Source: Ancylobacter moscoviensis (GTDB lineage Bacteria > Pseudomonadota > Alphaproteobacteria > Rhizobiales > Xanthobacteraceae). From it: DNA of 64,000 bases. The number at the start of each line of letters is the position of its first letter. The first letter of the stretch is position 1. This document shows positions 28,255-37,627 of this stretch, piece by piece. The notes below the pieces were generated by a model. That model saw nothing but the letters and a program-made list of their open reading frames with translations, made no database searches and was not told the DNA's origin. Location of the stretch: assembly GCF_007559435.1 (NCBI RefSeq), contig NZ_VMBP01000007.1:1-64000 (forward strand). Direction: 5' to 3'. The position numbers and the translations under genes are program-made.

Positions 28255-29697
28255 TCAGGTGTTGTGATCGATCACCACCGTTTTGGCGACGGTGTATTCC
28301 TTCAGGGCCTCGAAACCCTTCTCGCGACCGTGGCCGCTCTTGCGGAAGCCGCCGAACGGCAATTCGATGCCGCCGCCGGCCCCATAGCCGTTGATGTAGA
28401 TCTGGCCGGCGCGGATGCCCTTGGCCATCCGCATCTGACGGCCGCCGTCGCGGGTCCACACGCCCGCGATGAGGCCGTAGTCGGTTCCGTTGGCGAGGCG
28501 CAGCACGTCGTCCTCGTCGTCGAACGGCAGGGCCGCCAACACCGGGCCGAACACCTCCTCGCGCGCCAGCTCATGCGCGCGCGGCACAAGGCCGAACAGG
28601 GTCGGCGGCACGAAATAGCCGGCCTTGCTGGCCTCGGGGTGGATCTGCCCCTGCGCGGCCACCTCGATCCCGTCGCGCGCGGCGCGGTCGAGGAAGCTCA
28701 TCACGCGGTCGCGCTGGACCGCATTGATGACCGGTCCGCAATCGAGGTCCTGGCCGGGGAAGCCGACCTTCATCGACCCCATGCGGTCGGCGAGCTTGCG
28801 CATGAAAGGCTCGTAGATCGACCGCTCGATGAGCACGCGCGAGCCGGCCGAGCAGGTCTGCCCGGCATTCTGCACGATGGCGCCGATGATGACCTCGCAC
28901 GCCCGGTCCTGATCGGCGTCGGCGAAAACGATCTGCGGCGACTTGCCTCCAAGCTCCAGAACGCACGGAACATGGTTCCTCGCCGCCGCCGTCTGCACCA
29001 GCGTGCCGACCTCCGGCGAGCCGGTGAAGGAGAGGAAATCGATCCCGGCATGGCTGGAGAGGGCGGCGCCCGCCTCCTCGCCGAGGCCGGTGACGACATT
29101 GATGACGCCGGCCGGGAACCCGATCTCCTCGGTGAGCTCCGTGAAGCGCAGGCAGGAGAGCGAGGCTTCCTCGGCGGGCTTGAGGATGGCCGCGTTGCCG
29201 GCGGCGAGCGAGGCGCCGAGCGTGCGCCCGAACATCGAGGCCGGATAGTTCCACGGGATGATGTGCCCGGTGACGCCGCGCGGTTCGCGCAGCACCATCA
29301 CCTGGTAGCCCGGCAGAAAGGGAATGGTGTCGCCATGGATCTTGTCGGCGGCGCCGCCGTAATATTCGAAGTAGCGGGCGGTGACGCGGATGTCGTTGCG
29401 GGCGAGCTTCATCGGCTTGCCGGTATCCGCGGCCTCGATCTCCGCGAGCTCCTCCAGCCGGTCGAGGATCAGCAGGCCGAGCCGGCTGAGCAGCCGTCCA
29501 CGCTCCAGGGCCGCCATGGAGCCCCAGGCCGTCTCGAAAGCGAGGCGGGCGGCGGCAACGGCGCGATCGATGTCGGCGCCGCCGCCGCGCGCGATGCGCC
29601 CGATGGTTTCGCCGGTGCTCGGATCGATCACGCCGAGCGTGGCGCCCGAGGCCGGCTTCACCCAGCGGCCATCAATGAAAATCTCGTCGCGCCCCAT
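28255..29697 (-). CDS. Aldehyde dehydrogenase
   Basis: This 480-residue NAD(P)-dependent aldehyde dehydrogenase has PWNYPASMFGRTLG, FTGSPEVGTL, ELGGKSP (catalytic Glu) and GQTCSAGSR (catalytic Cys). The start at 29697 is preferred because GGAGG lies about nine bases upstream; ATG codons just before it are too close to that site. It heads the minus-strand operon with the TRAP transporter and zinc alcohol dehydrogenase, so it likely finishes an alcohol-to-acid oxidation before CoA activation. Confidence 0.92.
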   Translation of the reverse strand: MGRDEIFIDGRWVKPASGATLGVIDPSTGETIGRIARGGGADIDRAVAAARLAFETAWGSMAALERGRLLSRLGLLILDRLEELAEIEAADTGKPMKLARNDIRVTARYFEYYGGAADKIHGDTIPFLPGYQVMVLREPRGVTGHIIPWNYPASMFGRTLGASLAAGNAAILKPAEEASLSCLRFTELTEEIGFPAGVINVVTGLGEEAGAALSSHAGIDFLSFTGSPEVGTLVQTAAARNHVPCVLELGGKSPQIVFADADQDRACEVIIGAIVQNAGQTCSAGSRVLIERSIYEPFMRKLADRMGSMKVGFPGQDLDCGPVINAVQRDRVMSFLDRAARDGIEVAAQGQIHPEASKAGYFVPPTLFGLVPRAHELAREEVFGPVLAALPFDDEDDVLRLANGTDYGLIAGVWTRDGGRQMRMAKGIRAGQIYINGYGAGGGIELPFGGFRKSGHGREKGFEALKEYTVAKTVVIDHNT

Positions 29698-29932
29698 CGG
29701 CATCCTCCGCACTCCTTTTTTGCGTTTGCGGGGATGCTCCTACGATTGGCCGGCCTTCGACAATGCCGAAAAATCATAAGTTCCGTTCGGCTTTTCCGAA
29801 TGCTCGCCGCCGACTCGGGAGAGGAGGCCGAAGCGAACCGGGCGGCGGGCGGCGATCCCTCGGCCGCTCCGGTTGACAACGCTTCCAGCGCCATCGAGGT
29901 CGCTGGCCTGCCGGGAGATCAGTATGTCCCGA

Positions 29933-30598
29933 TCATCCGCGAGGCTCATCGGTCCGTGACCGGGCATTCAGCGGATTGTGCCGAACCAGTTCGTCGACCT
30001 GTTCCAGCGTGAGCAGCCGAGGCTGCCGGTCCTGCAGCAGGAAGAGCAGCTTTGCCGTCTCCTCGAGTTCCTCGGCTGCGTAGACCGCGCTTTCGAGATC
30101 CTTGCCGGCGACAACCGAACCGTGATTGGCCAGGAGGACGGCGGCGTGCCTTCCTTCCAGTTCCCGGATCATCTCGCCCATGGCCGGATCGCCCGGGCGT
30201 ACATAGGGAAGCAGCCGCACCTTCCCGACCCGCATCACCACATAGGGCGTCAGCGGCGCGATGCAGTTCTCCGGGTCGATATCGGGAAGGCAGGACAGGA
30301 CCGTTGCGTAAGTGGAATGCAGGTGCACCACCGCCCCGGTGGACGGCCGCGTCGCGTAGAAGGCCCGGTGCAGGAAGATCTCTTTCGAGGGGAGATCGCC
30401 GGACAGATGGCGTCCCTGGTGATCGAGCTTGCAGATGCGCTCTTCTTCAAGGAAGCCAAGGCATGCATTGGTTGGCGTGATCAGCAGCCCATCCTCGATC
30501 GCCACGCTGATATTGCCGGCTGAACCCACGGAATAGCCGCGCTCGAAGAGAGTGCGCGACAGGCGAACGAGGGATTGACGCGCCGCTTTCTCGCTCAT
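29933..30598 (-). CDS. otnC: Class II aldolase family, 3-oxo-tetronate 4-phosphate decarboxylase (OtnC-like)
   Basis: This is a 221-residue class II aldolase/adducin-fold protein. Metal-binding histidines are in VVHLHSTYAT and NHGSVV, and the phosphate site is SAGNISV. The start overlaps the kinase gene by four bases. In tetronate breakdown, OtnC removes CO2 from a 3-oxo-tetronate 4-phosphate to give dihydroxyacetone phosphate. The pairing with OtnK strongly supports this role. Confidence 0.85.
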   Translation of the reverse strand: MSEKAARQSLVRLSRTLFERGYSVGSAGNISVAIEDGLLITPTNACLGFLEEERICKLDHQGRHLSGDLPSKEIFLHRAFYATRPSTGAVVHLHSTYATVLSCLPDIDPENCIAPLTPYVVMRVGKVRLLPYVRPGDPAMGEMIRELEGRHAAVLLANHGSVVAGKDLESAVYAAEELEETAKLLFLLQDRQPRLLTLEQVDELVRHNPLNARSRTDEPRG

Positions 30599-31881
30599 CG
30601 TGCATCTGCTCCCGTGCCGGAGATCGCGTCGAGCGCCTTGGCGAAAAAGTCCTCGGCACCGAAATTGCCCGATTTGAGCGCCATGCCGAGCCCCGCTCCA
30701 GCCTCGCTCACCAGCACCGGGACGCCGGGATCGATCTCCGGGCCGATGCGGAAGGATGTGATGCCCAGCGCCGAAACCACGGCTCCCGAGGTCTCTCCGC
30801 CTCCCACGACGATGCGCCGGGTGCCGCTCTCGAAAAGCTCCTTCGCCGCCGAGGCAAACAGCGCATCGAGCGTATGGGCAACCGTTTCGCGTCCGTATTT
30901 TTTCTGCAGGGCGGCGACCTGGTCCGGGTCCGACGAGGAGTAGGCCAGCGGCGCGGTATCGCGATTGGCGCGGATGAACGCCACGATATCCTGCGCGGTG
31001 AGGCGTCCCTCCATCACCTGATCGACATCGATGGCAAATACCGGGTGGCTCGCGCGATGACGCTCGATCTGCGCGCGGGTCGCCCGTGAACAGCTGCCGA
31101 CGAGGATGGCCTCGGGGCCCCCGATTCCACGGACGTCGGGGGTGCCGCCATGCGCGGCTCCCCGGCGGATGAAGTTGCGCGGCAGGCCAAGGGCGATGCC
31201 CGAACCGCCCGTCAGCAGCCGAGCGTCCGCGCAGGCTTCGGCCAGGGCGAGAAGGTCGTCGTTGCGGATGGCATCGGCGATGACCAGCTGCTCGCCGCGC
31301 GCCGCCGCCGCGTCGAGCGCCGCACGCGTCGCCACGGTTCCGCGCTGGAGCGTGGGCCAGTCTATCAGCCCGACCGGCCCGGTGCCCTGCCGGGCCAGCC
31401 AGCGCCGCAGGTCGGGGTCGGTCATCGGATTGAGCGGGTGATGCTCCATGCCCGATTCATTGAGCAGCCGGTTCCCGACGAAGAGATGGCCCATGTAGAC
31501 GCTGCGCCCCGCATCCGGAAAGGCGGGGCAGGCGATCACGCCCCTCACATCCAGCCGTCGCGCCAGGGCCACGCCGACGGGGCCGATATTGCCCTCCGGC
31601 GTGGAATCGAATGTCGAGCAGTATTTGAAGACGATCTGCCGGCAGCCTTGCGCCAGCAGCCAGTCCAGCGCGGCGAGCGATTGCGCGACCGCTTCCGCCG
31701 CCGGAATGGAACGGCTCTTCAGCGAGATGACGCCGGCTTCGACATCCGCGGCCGCGGGCGCCGCCGGCACCCCGAGATACTGCACCGTGCGCAGGCCCCC
31801 TTCCGGGGCGATACCCTTGGCGATGGTGTTGGCGATGTCGCTCGCCCCGGTGAAATCATCCGCAATAACGCCCAGGAGCAT
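30595..31881 (-). CDS. otnK: 3-oxo-tetronate kinase (OtnK-like, DUF1537 family)
   Basis: This is a 428-residue four-carbon acid-sugar kinase. The substrate-binding domain opens with LLGVIADDFTGASDIANTIAKGG-like spacing and contains KYCSTFDSTPEGNIGPVG. The C-terminal nucleotide domain carries VVGGGETSGAVVSALG. It phosphorylates a 3-oxo-tetronate at C4 for OtnC. A strong GGAGGGAA precedes the start. The dehydrogenase (LtnD) and isomerase (OtnI) usual in such loci are not beside it. Confidence 0.9.
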   Translation of the reverse strand: MLLGVIADDFTGASDIANTIAKGIAPEGGLRTVQYLGVPAAPAAADVEAGVISLKSRSIPAAEAVAQSLAALDWLLAQGCRQIVFKYCSTFDSTPEGNIGPVGVALARRLDVRGVIACPAFPDAGRSVYMGHLFVGNRLLNESGMEHHPLNPMTDPDLRRWLARQGTGPVGLIDWPTLQRGTVATRAALDAAAARGEQLVIADAIRNDDLLALAEACADARLLTGGSGIALGLPRNFIRRGAAHGGTPDVRGIGGPEAILVGSCSRATRAQIERHRASHPVFAIDVDQVMEGRLTAQDIVAFIRANRDTAPLAYSSSDPDQVAALQKKYGRETVAHTLDALFASAAKELFESGTRRIVVGGGETSGAVVSALGITSFRIGPEIDPGVPVLVSEAGAGLGMALKSGNFGAEDFFAKALDAISGTGADAR

Positions 31882-31920
31882 TCGTTCCCTCCGGTACAGA
31901 CAAGGGGGGCCGGCTTAGAA

Positions 31921-32910
31921 TCAGCGATTCTGACGCGCGCGGCGGCGGCGCGCATATTCGGCCAGACCGACCGTCGCGATCAGCATCGTCCCGTTGAACA
32001 GGGGCTCGACGAAGAAAGGCGCGCCAAGCTGGCTGAGCCCGGTGACGGCGACGGCGAGGACGGCGACGGCGAGAAGCGTGCCTCCGACATTCGCGCGCCC
32101 CGGCCGCACCGAGGTGACGCCAAGGAGGGCGCCGGTGAAGGCGGGCAACAGCATCTCCTGTCCCACCGTGCTCTGTCCCACGAGAAGCTGCGCCTGCAGA
32201 ATAATGCCGGCGAAGGCGGCGATGACGCCGGACGCGGTAAAGGCGAGGGTCACGTAGAGGGGCGAATTGATGCCCATCAATACCGCCGCGCGCGGATTGT
32301 CGCCGATGATGTAGAGATACCGCCCCACGGGCAAATATTCGAAGGCGATCCAGAGCACGAGGGCAATGACCAGCACGTACAGGATCGCCACCGGAATTCC
32401 GATGCCCGGGAGCATGCCCGACAGAGCGACGAAGTCCGGGGGAAGGATGCCGATCACCTGCTGGCCGCCGGTGTACCACTGGTTCAGCCCCAGCAGCACC
32501 GTGCCCGAACCGAGTGTGGCGATGAAGGAACTGATGCCCGCACGGCTGACCAGCAGCCCATTGATGCAGCCGACCAGGGCCCCGCCGGCCAGGATGATCA
32601 GCGCGGCCACCTGCCAGGACAGCCCCTGCTGGGTCTGCAGCCCGTTCGCCAGAACCTGCGCGAAGCCGAGAACCGACGCCACCGACAGGTCGAAGTGATT
32701 GGCCGCCAGCGGGATCATCACGGCAAAGGCAAGCAGCGCGTAGATCGAGCGCGAGTTCAGCAGCGAATTGAAGGTGAAGCTGGTGAGGAACGTATCGCCC
32801 TTCAGCACGGAGAAGAGCAGAAACAGTGCCACGAGAAGGATGAGCAGCCCCCACGAGGACAGGGCGTGTTGCAGGCGGCTGCCGGAAGAATGCGCGACCA
32901 TGGAGGACAT
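31921..32910 (-). CDS. Sugar ABC transporter permease, RbsC-like
   Basis: This 329-residue inner-membrane protein has 8-10 predicted helices and the RbsC signatures NHFDLSVASVLGFAQVLANGL and FIATLGSGTVLLG. It is the last gene of the ribose-type importer, 9 nt after the ATPase stop. Start 32910 (MSSMVAHSS) is used; an in-frame ATG at 32901 is possible. It likely imports the acid sugar or a precursor fed to OtnK/OtnC. Confidence 0.92.
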   Translation of the reverse strand: MSSMVAHSSGSRLQHALSSWGLLILLVALFLLFSVLKGDTFLTSFTFNSLLNSRSIYALLAFAVMIPLAANHFDLSVASVLGFAQVLANGLQTQQGLSWQVAALIILAGGALVGCINGLLVSRAGISSFIATLGSGTVLLGLNQWYTGGQQVIGILPPDFVALSGMLPGIGIPVAILYVLVIALVLWIAFEYLPVGRYLYIIGDNPRAAVLMGINSPLYVTLAFTASGVIAAFAGIILQAQLLVGQSTVGQEMLLPAFTGALLGVTSVRPGRANVGGTLLAVAVLAVAVTGLSQLGAPFFVEPLFNGTMLIATVGLAEYARRRRARQNR

Positions 32911-32919
32911 GCGTGTTTC

Positions 32920-34473
32920 TCAGTGAGGATTCGAGCTCTGACTGGCGGCTAGTGCGGTAAGCGCGGGAACGGAGAGTTCCGCGCGCGGGACCTCGCGGGC
33001 GATCCGGCCTCGATTGAACACGAGCGCGCGGTGGGAGATTCCCGCCACTTCTTCCATGTCCGAAGAGATGAGCAGCACCGAGGTGCCCGCGTCGAGCGCC
33101 TTCTGGAACAGGGCATAGATCTCGGCCTTGGCGCCGACATCCACGCCGAGCGTCGGCTCCTCCAGCACGATCAGGCGCCGGTTGGCGACGAGCCAGCGCG
33201 CGACGATGATCTTCTGCTGGTTGCCACCGCTCAAATTGGCGATGACGGCCTCGCTATCGCGTGGACGCACCGAGAAGCGGTCAATCACGTCCCTTGTCCG
33301 CGCATGCTCCCGGGCCGGCATGACCGGTGCCCAGGGATGGCCGCCCGTCAGCAGGACGTCGGGGAAGAGGTTCTCGCGAACCGTCAGTCCGTTGGCGAGG
33401 CTTTCCTCGCGCCGCTTGCTGGAGACGAAGCCGATGCCGCGCCGCGCCGCATCGCAGGGCGTTTCGAGACGGAGAGGCTCGCCGTCGAGCCAAACCCGCC
33501 CGCCGCTGATCGCGAGATCGCCGAACAGGGCCCGCCCGATCGCCTCCTGCCCGGCCCCGCGCAGGCCGACGAGGCCGAGCACCTCCCCGGCTTGAAGCCG
33601 GAAGGAGACGGGTCCCGCCGAGCCGGCACGCAGATTCTCGACTTCGAGAACCGTCGCCCCGCTCTCGGCGACCGGCGTCACGAAGACTTCTTCGAGCGGA
33701 CGCCCGACGATACGGTGCACCAGCCCGGCCGCATCGAGTGCCGCGATCGGCTCCGAACAGACCCGCCGGCCGTTGCGCAGCACGGTAACGCGATCGGCGA
33801 TGCGGAAGACCTCGTCCAGGCGATGCGTGACGTAGAGCACCGCCACGCCTTCCTCACGCAAGCGCCGGACGCATTCGAGCAGCCTGGCGACGTCGCTTTC
33901 GGGCAGTGCCGCGGTGGGCTCGTCCAGCACGACGACATCGACATGCAGGGCGAGTGCGCGGGCGATCGCCACGATGGCCTTGTCCGCCGCCGTGAGGTCG
34001 CCCACCACCTGCCCGGGATCGATGTCGGAGCCGAGGACCCGCAGGGCCTCGACCGCCGCACGCCACGTGGCGCTCCAGTCGATCAATCCGAACCGCCAAT
34101 GGTACCCGGCGATGAGCGCCACGTTCTCCGCGACGGTCATCGTGTCGACGAGGCCGAGATCCTGATGGATGAAGGCGATGGGCAGGCGGCCGGCGGCGGG
34201 GCGCACGACCTGCCCATCCAGCCGGATCTCGCCGCCATCCGGTGCGTAGACACCGGCCAGCATCTTGATCAGGGTCGACTTGCCGGCGCCGTTCTCGCCG
34301 AGCAGCGCGTGGACTTCGCCCCGATGAAGATCGAGATCGACGTCATCCAGCGCCTGCGTGCCGAGGAAGCGCTTGCTCCAGCCGCGTATCGCGACCAGCG
34401 GTGCGTCGGCGGCGCCGGCATCGCCACGAGCCTCCCCGGCATGGGCGCCAATGGAAGCCGCGGAGGCCGTCAC
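32920..34473 (-). CDS. Sugar ABC transporter ATP-binding protein, RbsA-like
   Basis: This is a 517-residue double ATPase. Domain 1 has Walker A GENGAGKST and Walker B VVVLDEPTAALPE. Domain 2 has the degenerate first site GLRGAGQEA, a signature LSGGNQQK and LIVLEEPTLGVD, which is normal for RbsA/MglA proteins. It starts with GTG at 34473, overlapping the binding-protein stop by four bases (GTGA). Upstream sequence in frame is antisense to the binding-protein gene and is not counted. Confidence 0.93.
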   Translation of the reverse strand: MTASAASIGAHAGEARGDAGAADAPLVAIRGWSKRFLGTQALDDVDLDLHRGEVHALLGENGAGKSTLIKMLAGVYAPDGGEIRLDGQVVRPAAGRLPIAFIHQDLGLVDTMTVAENVALIAGYHWRFGLIDWSATWRAAVEALRVLGSDIDPGQVVGDLTAADKAIVAIARALALHVDVVVLDEPTAALPESDVARLLECVRRLREEGVAVLYVTHRLDEVFRIADRVTVLRNGRRVCSEPIAALDAAGLVHRIVGRPLEEVFVTPVAESGATVLEVENLRAGSAGPVSFRLQAGEVLGLVGLRGAGQEAIGRALFGDLAISGGRVWLDGEPLRLETPCDAARRGIGFVSSKRREESLANGLTVRENLFPDVLLTGGHPWAPVMPAREHARTRDVIDRFSVRPRDSEAVIANLSGGNQQKIIVARWLVANRRLIVLEEPTLGVDVGAKAEIYALFQKALDAGTSVLLISSDMEEVAGISHRALVFNRGRIAREVPRAELSVPALTALAASQSSNPH

Positions 34474-35573
34474 TTCACGCCCCAGAGCTCGAGATAGCGT
34501 TCGGCGAAGTTGTTGTCCGGGACATAGGTGTTGTCCTTGCCGCCCTGGACGTCGACGTTGGTCGCTGTCACGAGGTAAGGCGGCGGAACGGTTCCGCTCG
34601 GCTCCTGCTTGTGGAAGGCGCGGTTGAGCTCGTCGACAGCCTGGTAGCCGAGATAGGCGTTCGGCTCGGCGACGGTGACGGTCTGGTATTCCTTGCCGCC
34701 GCGAATGCGCGAATAGGCGGACTTCGTTCCGTCCGAGCCGACCAGGAAGACTTTCGAGGGATCGACGCCCCCCGCCTTCAGCGCGGGAACCTGGAAGTCC
34801 AGCGTGTAGTCGGCGATGGCGGTGATGTAGAGCGGCAAGCCGTATTTCTGCACCCAGGACGCGACGAGCTGCGGCTGCCGCTGCGCCGCCTCGACCAGCG
34901 GCGTGTTGGAGAATTCGACCACCTTGCAATCCGGGCATTGCTCCAGCCGGTCCTTGACCGCGGTGGCCTTGACCATGGCGATGGCGTATTCACCGCTGGT
35001 CGTCACCACGACATTGGCCTTGCCGCCGGAATGGGCGATCACCCAGTCCGCCTGCGCCCTGCCAATGGAAGCCGGGTCTTGCTGGATATTGGTGAAAAGC
35101 CCCAGTTCCGGCTGCGGTCCCGCCGTCCCGGCGGCATGGATGCCGACCACCGGGATGCCCAGTTCGTTGGCCTGCCTGATGGGGGCTGCGAGGCTCCGGG
35201 CATCCGCGCTCGTCACGATGCCGTCGACCTTGAGCGAAATCGCCTGGTTCATCCCGGAGAGCCAGCTCACCGGGCTGCCGCGACCGTCGATGATGGTGAC
35301 CTTCCAGCCGGCTTTGCCGGCGGCCTCAGCCAAGGCCTGGCCCCACTGGCGCTCGCCGTCGTTCTGCTCGTTGGCCGAGAGATACGCGATGTGCTTGCCA
35401 GACTCGACCTTCGGCGCCGATGCCGGGCCGGTCCAGGCGGTTTTGGTCGCGCCAAGGCGTTCCACATTGGCCTTCGCGTCGGCGACGATGTCGTCGGCAT
35501 GCGCCGACGCCGCGCCGCATGCGATCACCGAAGCAAGCATCAGCGCGGGAAGAGCGGGCGATGAACGTTTCAT
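34470..35573 (-). CDS. Sugar ABC transporter substrate-binding protein
   Basis: This is a 367-residue periplasmic protein of the ribose/galactose-binding type (PBP1 fold). The signal peptide MKRSSPALPALMLASVIACGAASAHA is cut after AHA. The start at 35573 has GGAGGAAAC. Family landmarks include VDGIVTSADARSLAAPIRQANELGIPVVGIHA. It is divergent from the lactonase-like amidohydrolase, and a GntR-type motif lies in the shared promoter gap. Confidence 0.92.
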   Translation of the reverse strand: MKRSSPALPALMLASVIACGAASAHADDIVADAKANVERLGATKTAWTGPASAPKVESGKHIAYLSANEQNDGERQWGQALAEAAGKAGWKVTIIDGRGSPVSWLSGMNQAISLKVDGIVTSADARSLAAPIRQANELGIPVVGIHAAGTAGPQPELGLFTNIQQDPASIGRAQADWVIAHSGGKANVVVTTSGEYAIAMVKATAVKDRLEQCPDCKVVEFSNTPLVEAAQRQPQLVASWVQKYGLPLYITAIADYTLDFQVPALKAGGVDPSKVFLVGSDGTKSAYSRIRGGKEYQTVTVAEPNAYLGYQAVDELNRAFHKQEPSGTVPPPYLVTATNVDVQGGKDNTYVPDNNFAERYLELWGVK

Positions 35574-35733
35574 GTTTCCTCCAAGCGATCGTTCCGGACG
35601 CGCCTCCCGCAACGGGATTGCGCCTTCTGTTCTTTTGATCTGGCGGCCACGGCGGAACGTTTTCGCCGGGCCTCGCCCACGTCGGAAGCGGCTCGTCTGA
35701 CGCCGCGCCAGCGCATGGCTATGCTAGCGATAG

Positions 35734-35746
35734 CTGGTATGATAGG
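35734..35746. promoter_or_regulatory. Candidate GntR operator, copy 1
   Basis: CTGGTATGATAGG matches the locus motif TTGGTATGAAAGG at 11 of 13 positions. It lies 34 nt before the lactonase-like start and 161 nt before the divergent sugar-binding protein start. Confidence 0.55.
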
Positions 35747-35779
35747 TCAATAGTCTCGAAGCTGGTCACGGAGATAACG

Positions 35780-36688
35780 ATGGCGGTATGCCGCCACCCC
35801 GCCATGCGTCCCGACCAACTCATGAGGAAGACGCCCTTGCCTGACTTTCCGATCATCGACAGCCATGTGCATCTCTATGACGTCGACCGGCTGAGCTACA
35901 GCTGGCTGGCCTCTCGTCCCGCCATCAATCACTCGCATTTCGTGCCGGACTATCTGGCGCAGTGCGGCGAGACGCGGGTGGAGAAGCTCGTCTTCGCCGA
36001 GGTGTGGATCGATGCGCATCTGAACCTTCAGGAGGCGGAGTGGGTGAGCGAGCAGGCGGCGCGCTATCCCGTGATCCAGGGGATGATCGCCGCCGCGCCG
36101 CTGGAAAGGGGCGCCGGCGTCGAGGCGGACCTCGACGTCCTCGCCCATCATCCCACGCTCCGGGCCATCCGCCGGATTACCGAGCTCGAGGCGGACCCGG
36201 CCTATTGTCTGCGGCCCGATTTCATCGAGGGGGTACGACGGCTCGGCGAGCGCGGACTGGTCTGCGACATCTGCGCCTTCCACTTCCAGCTATCCGCCGT
36301 CGTCGAGCTGGTGCGCCTGTGTCCCGGCACGACATTCGTGCTCGACCATATCGGCAAGCCCGGCATCCGCGCCGGGTTGCTGGATCCCTGGCGGGACGAC
36401 ATGGCCCGGCTCGCGCGCCTGCCGAACGTGGCGGTGAAGATTTCCGGCGTCGTTACCGAAGCCGACCATGGTGCCTGGACGCGGCAGCAGCTGCGGCCGT
36501 ATCTCGACCACACCATTGCCAGCTTCGGCTTCGATCGGGTGCTCTACGGCAGTGACTGGCCGGTGGTGAACCTTGCCAGCAGCCATGCCGAATGGCTCGA
36601 TATTGTCGACGAGATCGTCTCCGGCTGCTCGCCCGAGGAGCGGCGCAAGCTCTATCGGGACAATGCCCTGCGCCTCTACCGTCTGTGA
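35780..36688 (+). CDS. Amidohydrolase, L-fuconolactonase-like
   Basis: This is a 302-residue metal-dependent TIM-barrel hydrolase (COG3618 type). The HxH motif is DSHVHLYD, and GSDWPVVN near the end holds the metal-binding aspartate. Such enzymes open sugar lactones, so it fits with the acid-sugar kinase and decarboxylase next door. The start at 35780 has GGAG; later in-frame ATGs lack one. A GntR-type motif lies in its promoter. It is convergent with gntR, six bases apart. Confidence 0.85.
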   Translation: MAVCRHPAMRPDQLMRKTPLPDFPIIDSHVHLYDVDRLSYSWLASRPAINHSHFVPDYLAQCGETRVEKLVFAEVWIDAHLNLQEAEWVSEQAARYPVIQGMIAAAPLERGAGVEADLDVLAHHPTLRAIRRITELEADPAYCLRPDFIEGVRRLGERGLVCDICAFHFQLSAVVELVRLCPGTTFVLDHIGKPGIRAGLLDPWRDDMARLARLPNVAVKISGVVTEADHGAWTRQQLRPYLDHTIASFGFDRVLYGSDWPVVNLASSHAEWLDIVDEIVSGCSPEERRKLYRDNALRLYRL

Positions 36689-36694
36689 GCGGAA

Positions 36695-37411
36695 TCAGCG
36701 CCGGGCGCTCTGCCAGTACAGCGACGCGACCGAGTCCAGATGCTCATGCATGGCCGATTCGGCCGCGTCGGGATCATGCGCGGCGATCGCTTCATAGATG
36801 CGCTCATGGAAGGCGAAGGCCTTCTGCTTGGCGCGGGCGACCCGCAGCGAGACATTGCGCTGTTCCGACAGCCACTGCACCACTGCCTGATGCACACCAT
36901 TGAACAGAGGATTGTTGGCGACGAGCACAATCTCGTAGTGAAAGGCGACATCGGACTTCTCGAAGGCGTCCATGTCCGACAGGTCGCGCTTGTTCCGCGC
37001 GAGCGCCCCGCCGATCCGGGCAATGTCGGCCTCCGTCGCCTCGCGGGCGGCATGGCGCGCGAGTGCCATTTCAAGATGCATGCGCGCATTCTGGAAATGA
37101 CGCACACCTTCCGGATTGGCGATGTAGGATCGCACGGAGGTCGACAATTCCTGAATGAAATGATGGGCGTCGGGGCGGGCAACGCGAGCGCGCTCACCAT
37201 TGGTGATCGACACCAGCCCGGCTTTCTGCAGCGATAGAAGAGCCTCGCGGATCGCCGGCCGGCCAACCTGGAACTGCTCCATGAGGTCGCGTTCGGAGGG
37301 CAGCATGTCGCCTTCCGCCAGCGTGCCGTCGAGCATCATCTGCTGCAGCCTCTGGGCAACGTCCTCGTAGATGCGGCGCCTGCGGATCGGTTGGATATCG
37401 AGCACGGTCAC
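36695..37411 (-). CDS. GntR-family regulator (FCD domain, NanR-like)
   Basis: This is a 238-residue regulator. The N-terminal winged helix (about residues 12-78) carries LPSERDLMEQFQVGRPAIREALLSLQKAGLV. The C-terminal FCD effector domain (about 100-230) has metal-type histidines in FHYEIVLVANN and HLDSV. It starts with GTG at 37411 after AGAGGA. NanR-type proteins bind GGTATA-like repeats, and a GGTAT motif lies only 8-20 nt upstream of the start, so it is probably self-regulated. Five such motifs define its likely regulon. Confidence 0.92.
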   Translation of the reverse strand: MTVLDIQPIRRRRIYEDVAQRLQQMMLDGTLAEGDMLPSERDLMEQFQVGRPAIREALLSLQKAGLVSITNGERARVARPDAHHFIQELSTSVRSYIANPEGVRHFQNARMHLEMALARHAAREATEADIARIGGALARNKRDLSDMDAFEKSDVAFHYEIVLVANNPLFNGVHQAVVQWLSEQRNVSLRVARAKQKAFAFHERIYEAIAAHDPDAAESAMHEHLDSVASLYWQSARR

Positions 37412-37418
37412 TCCTCTT

Positions 37419-37431
37419 TCGGTATAAAAGG
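37419..37431. promoter_or_regulatory. Candidate GntR operator, copy 2 (autoregulatory)
   Basis: TCGGTATAAAAGG matches the locus motif at 11 of 13 positions and begins 8 nt upstream of the gntR start. CCTCTT immediately before it gives an outer CCT...AGG inverted arm. Confidence 0.55.
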
Positions 37432-37559
37432 ATCACCGAAGCAGTGAGCGCTGTCAACCGCAGCCGACTCATGGAAAAGACCCATAAATCAACTGATTGC
37501 CTTCACTGAGCCCGTAGGGCGCGTGGGGGTGATTGACGTTGCTTCACCCCTATGTTTAA

Positions 37560-37572
37560 CCTTTCATACCAT
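37560..37572. promoter_or_regulatory. Candidate GntR operator, copy 3
   Basis: CCTTTCATACCAT is the reverse complement of the locus motif at 12 of 13 positions. It ends 55 nt before the FMN oxidase start, within its expected promoter region. The sequence continues TAGG, so CCT and AGG flank it. Confidence 0.6.
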
Positions 37573-37627
37573 TAGGTGCTTTGTAGGGCCTCGCGACCTT
37601 GGGGGAGCGGAGGCCAGGATTCCCGCC

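Noticed and set aside
27499-30012. 837-codon open frame on the plus strand opposite the TRAP binding-protein and aldehyde dehydrogenase genes
   Set aside because: It spans two well-supported genes on the other strand plus their gap; composition is that of an antisense frame.
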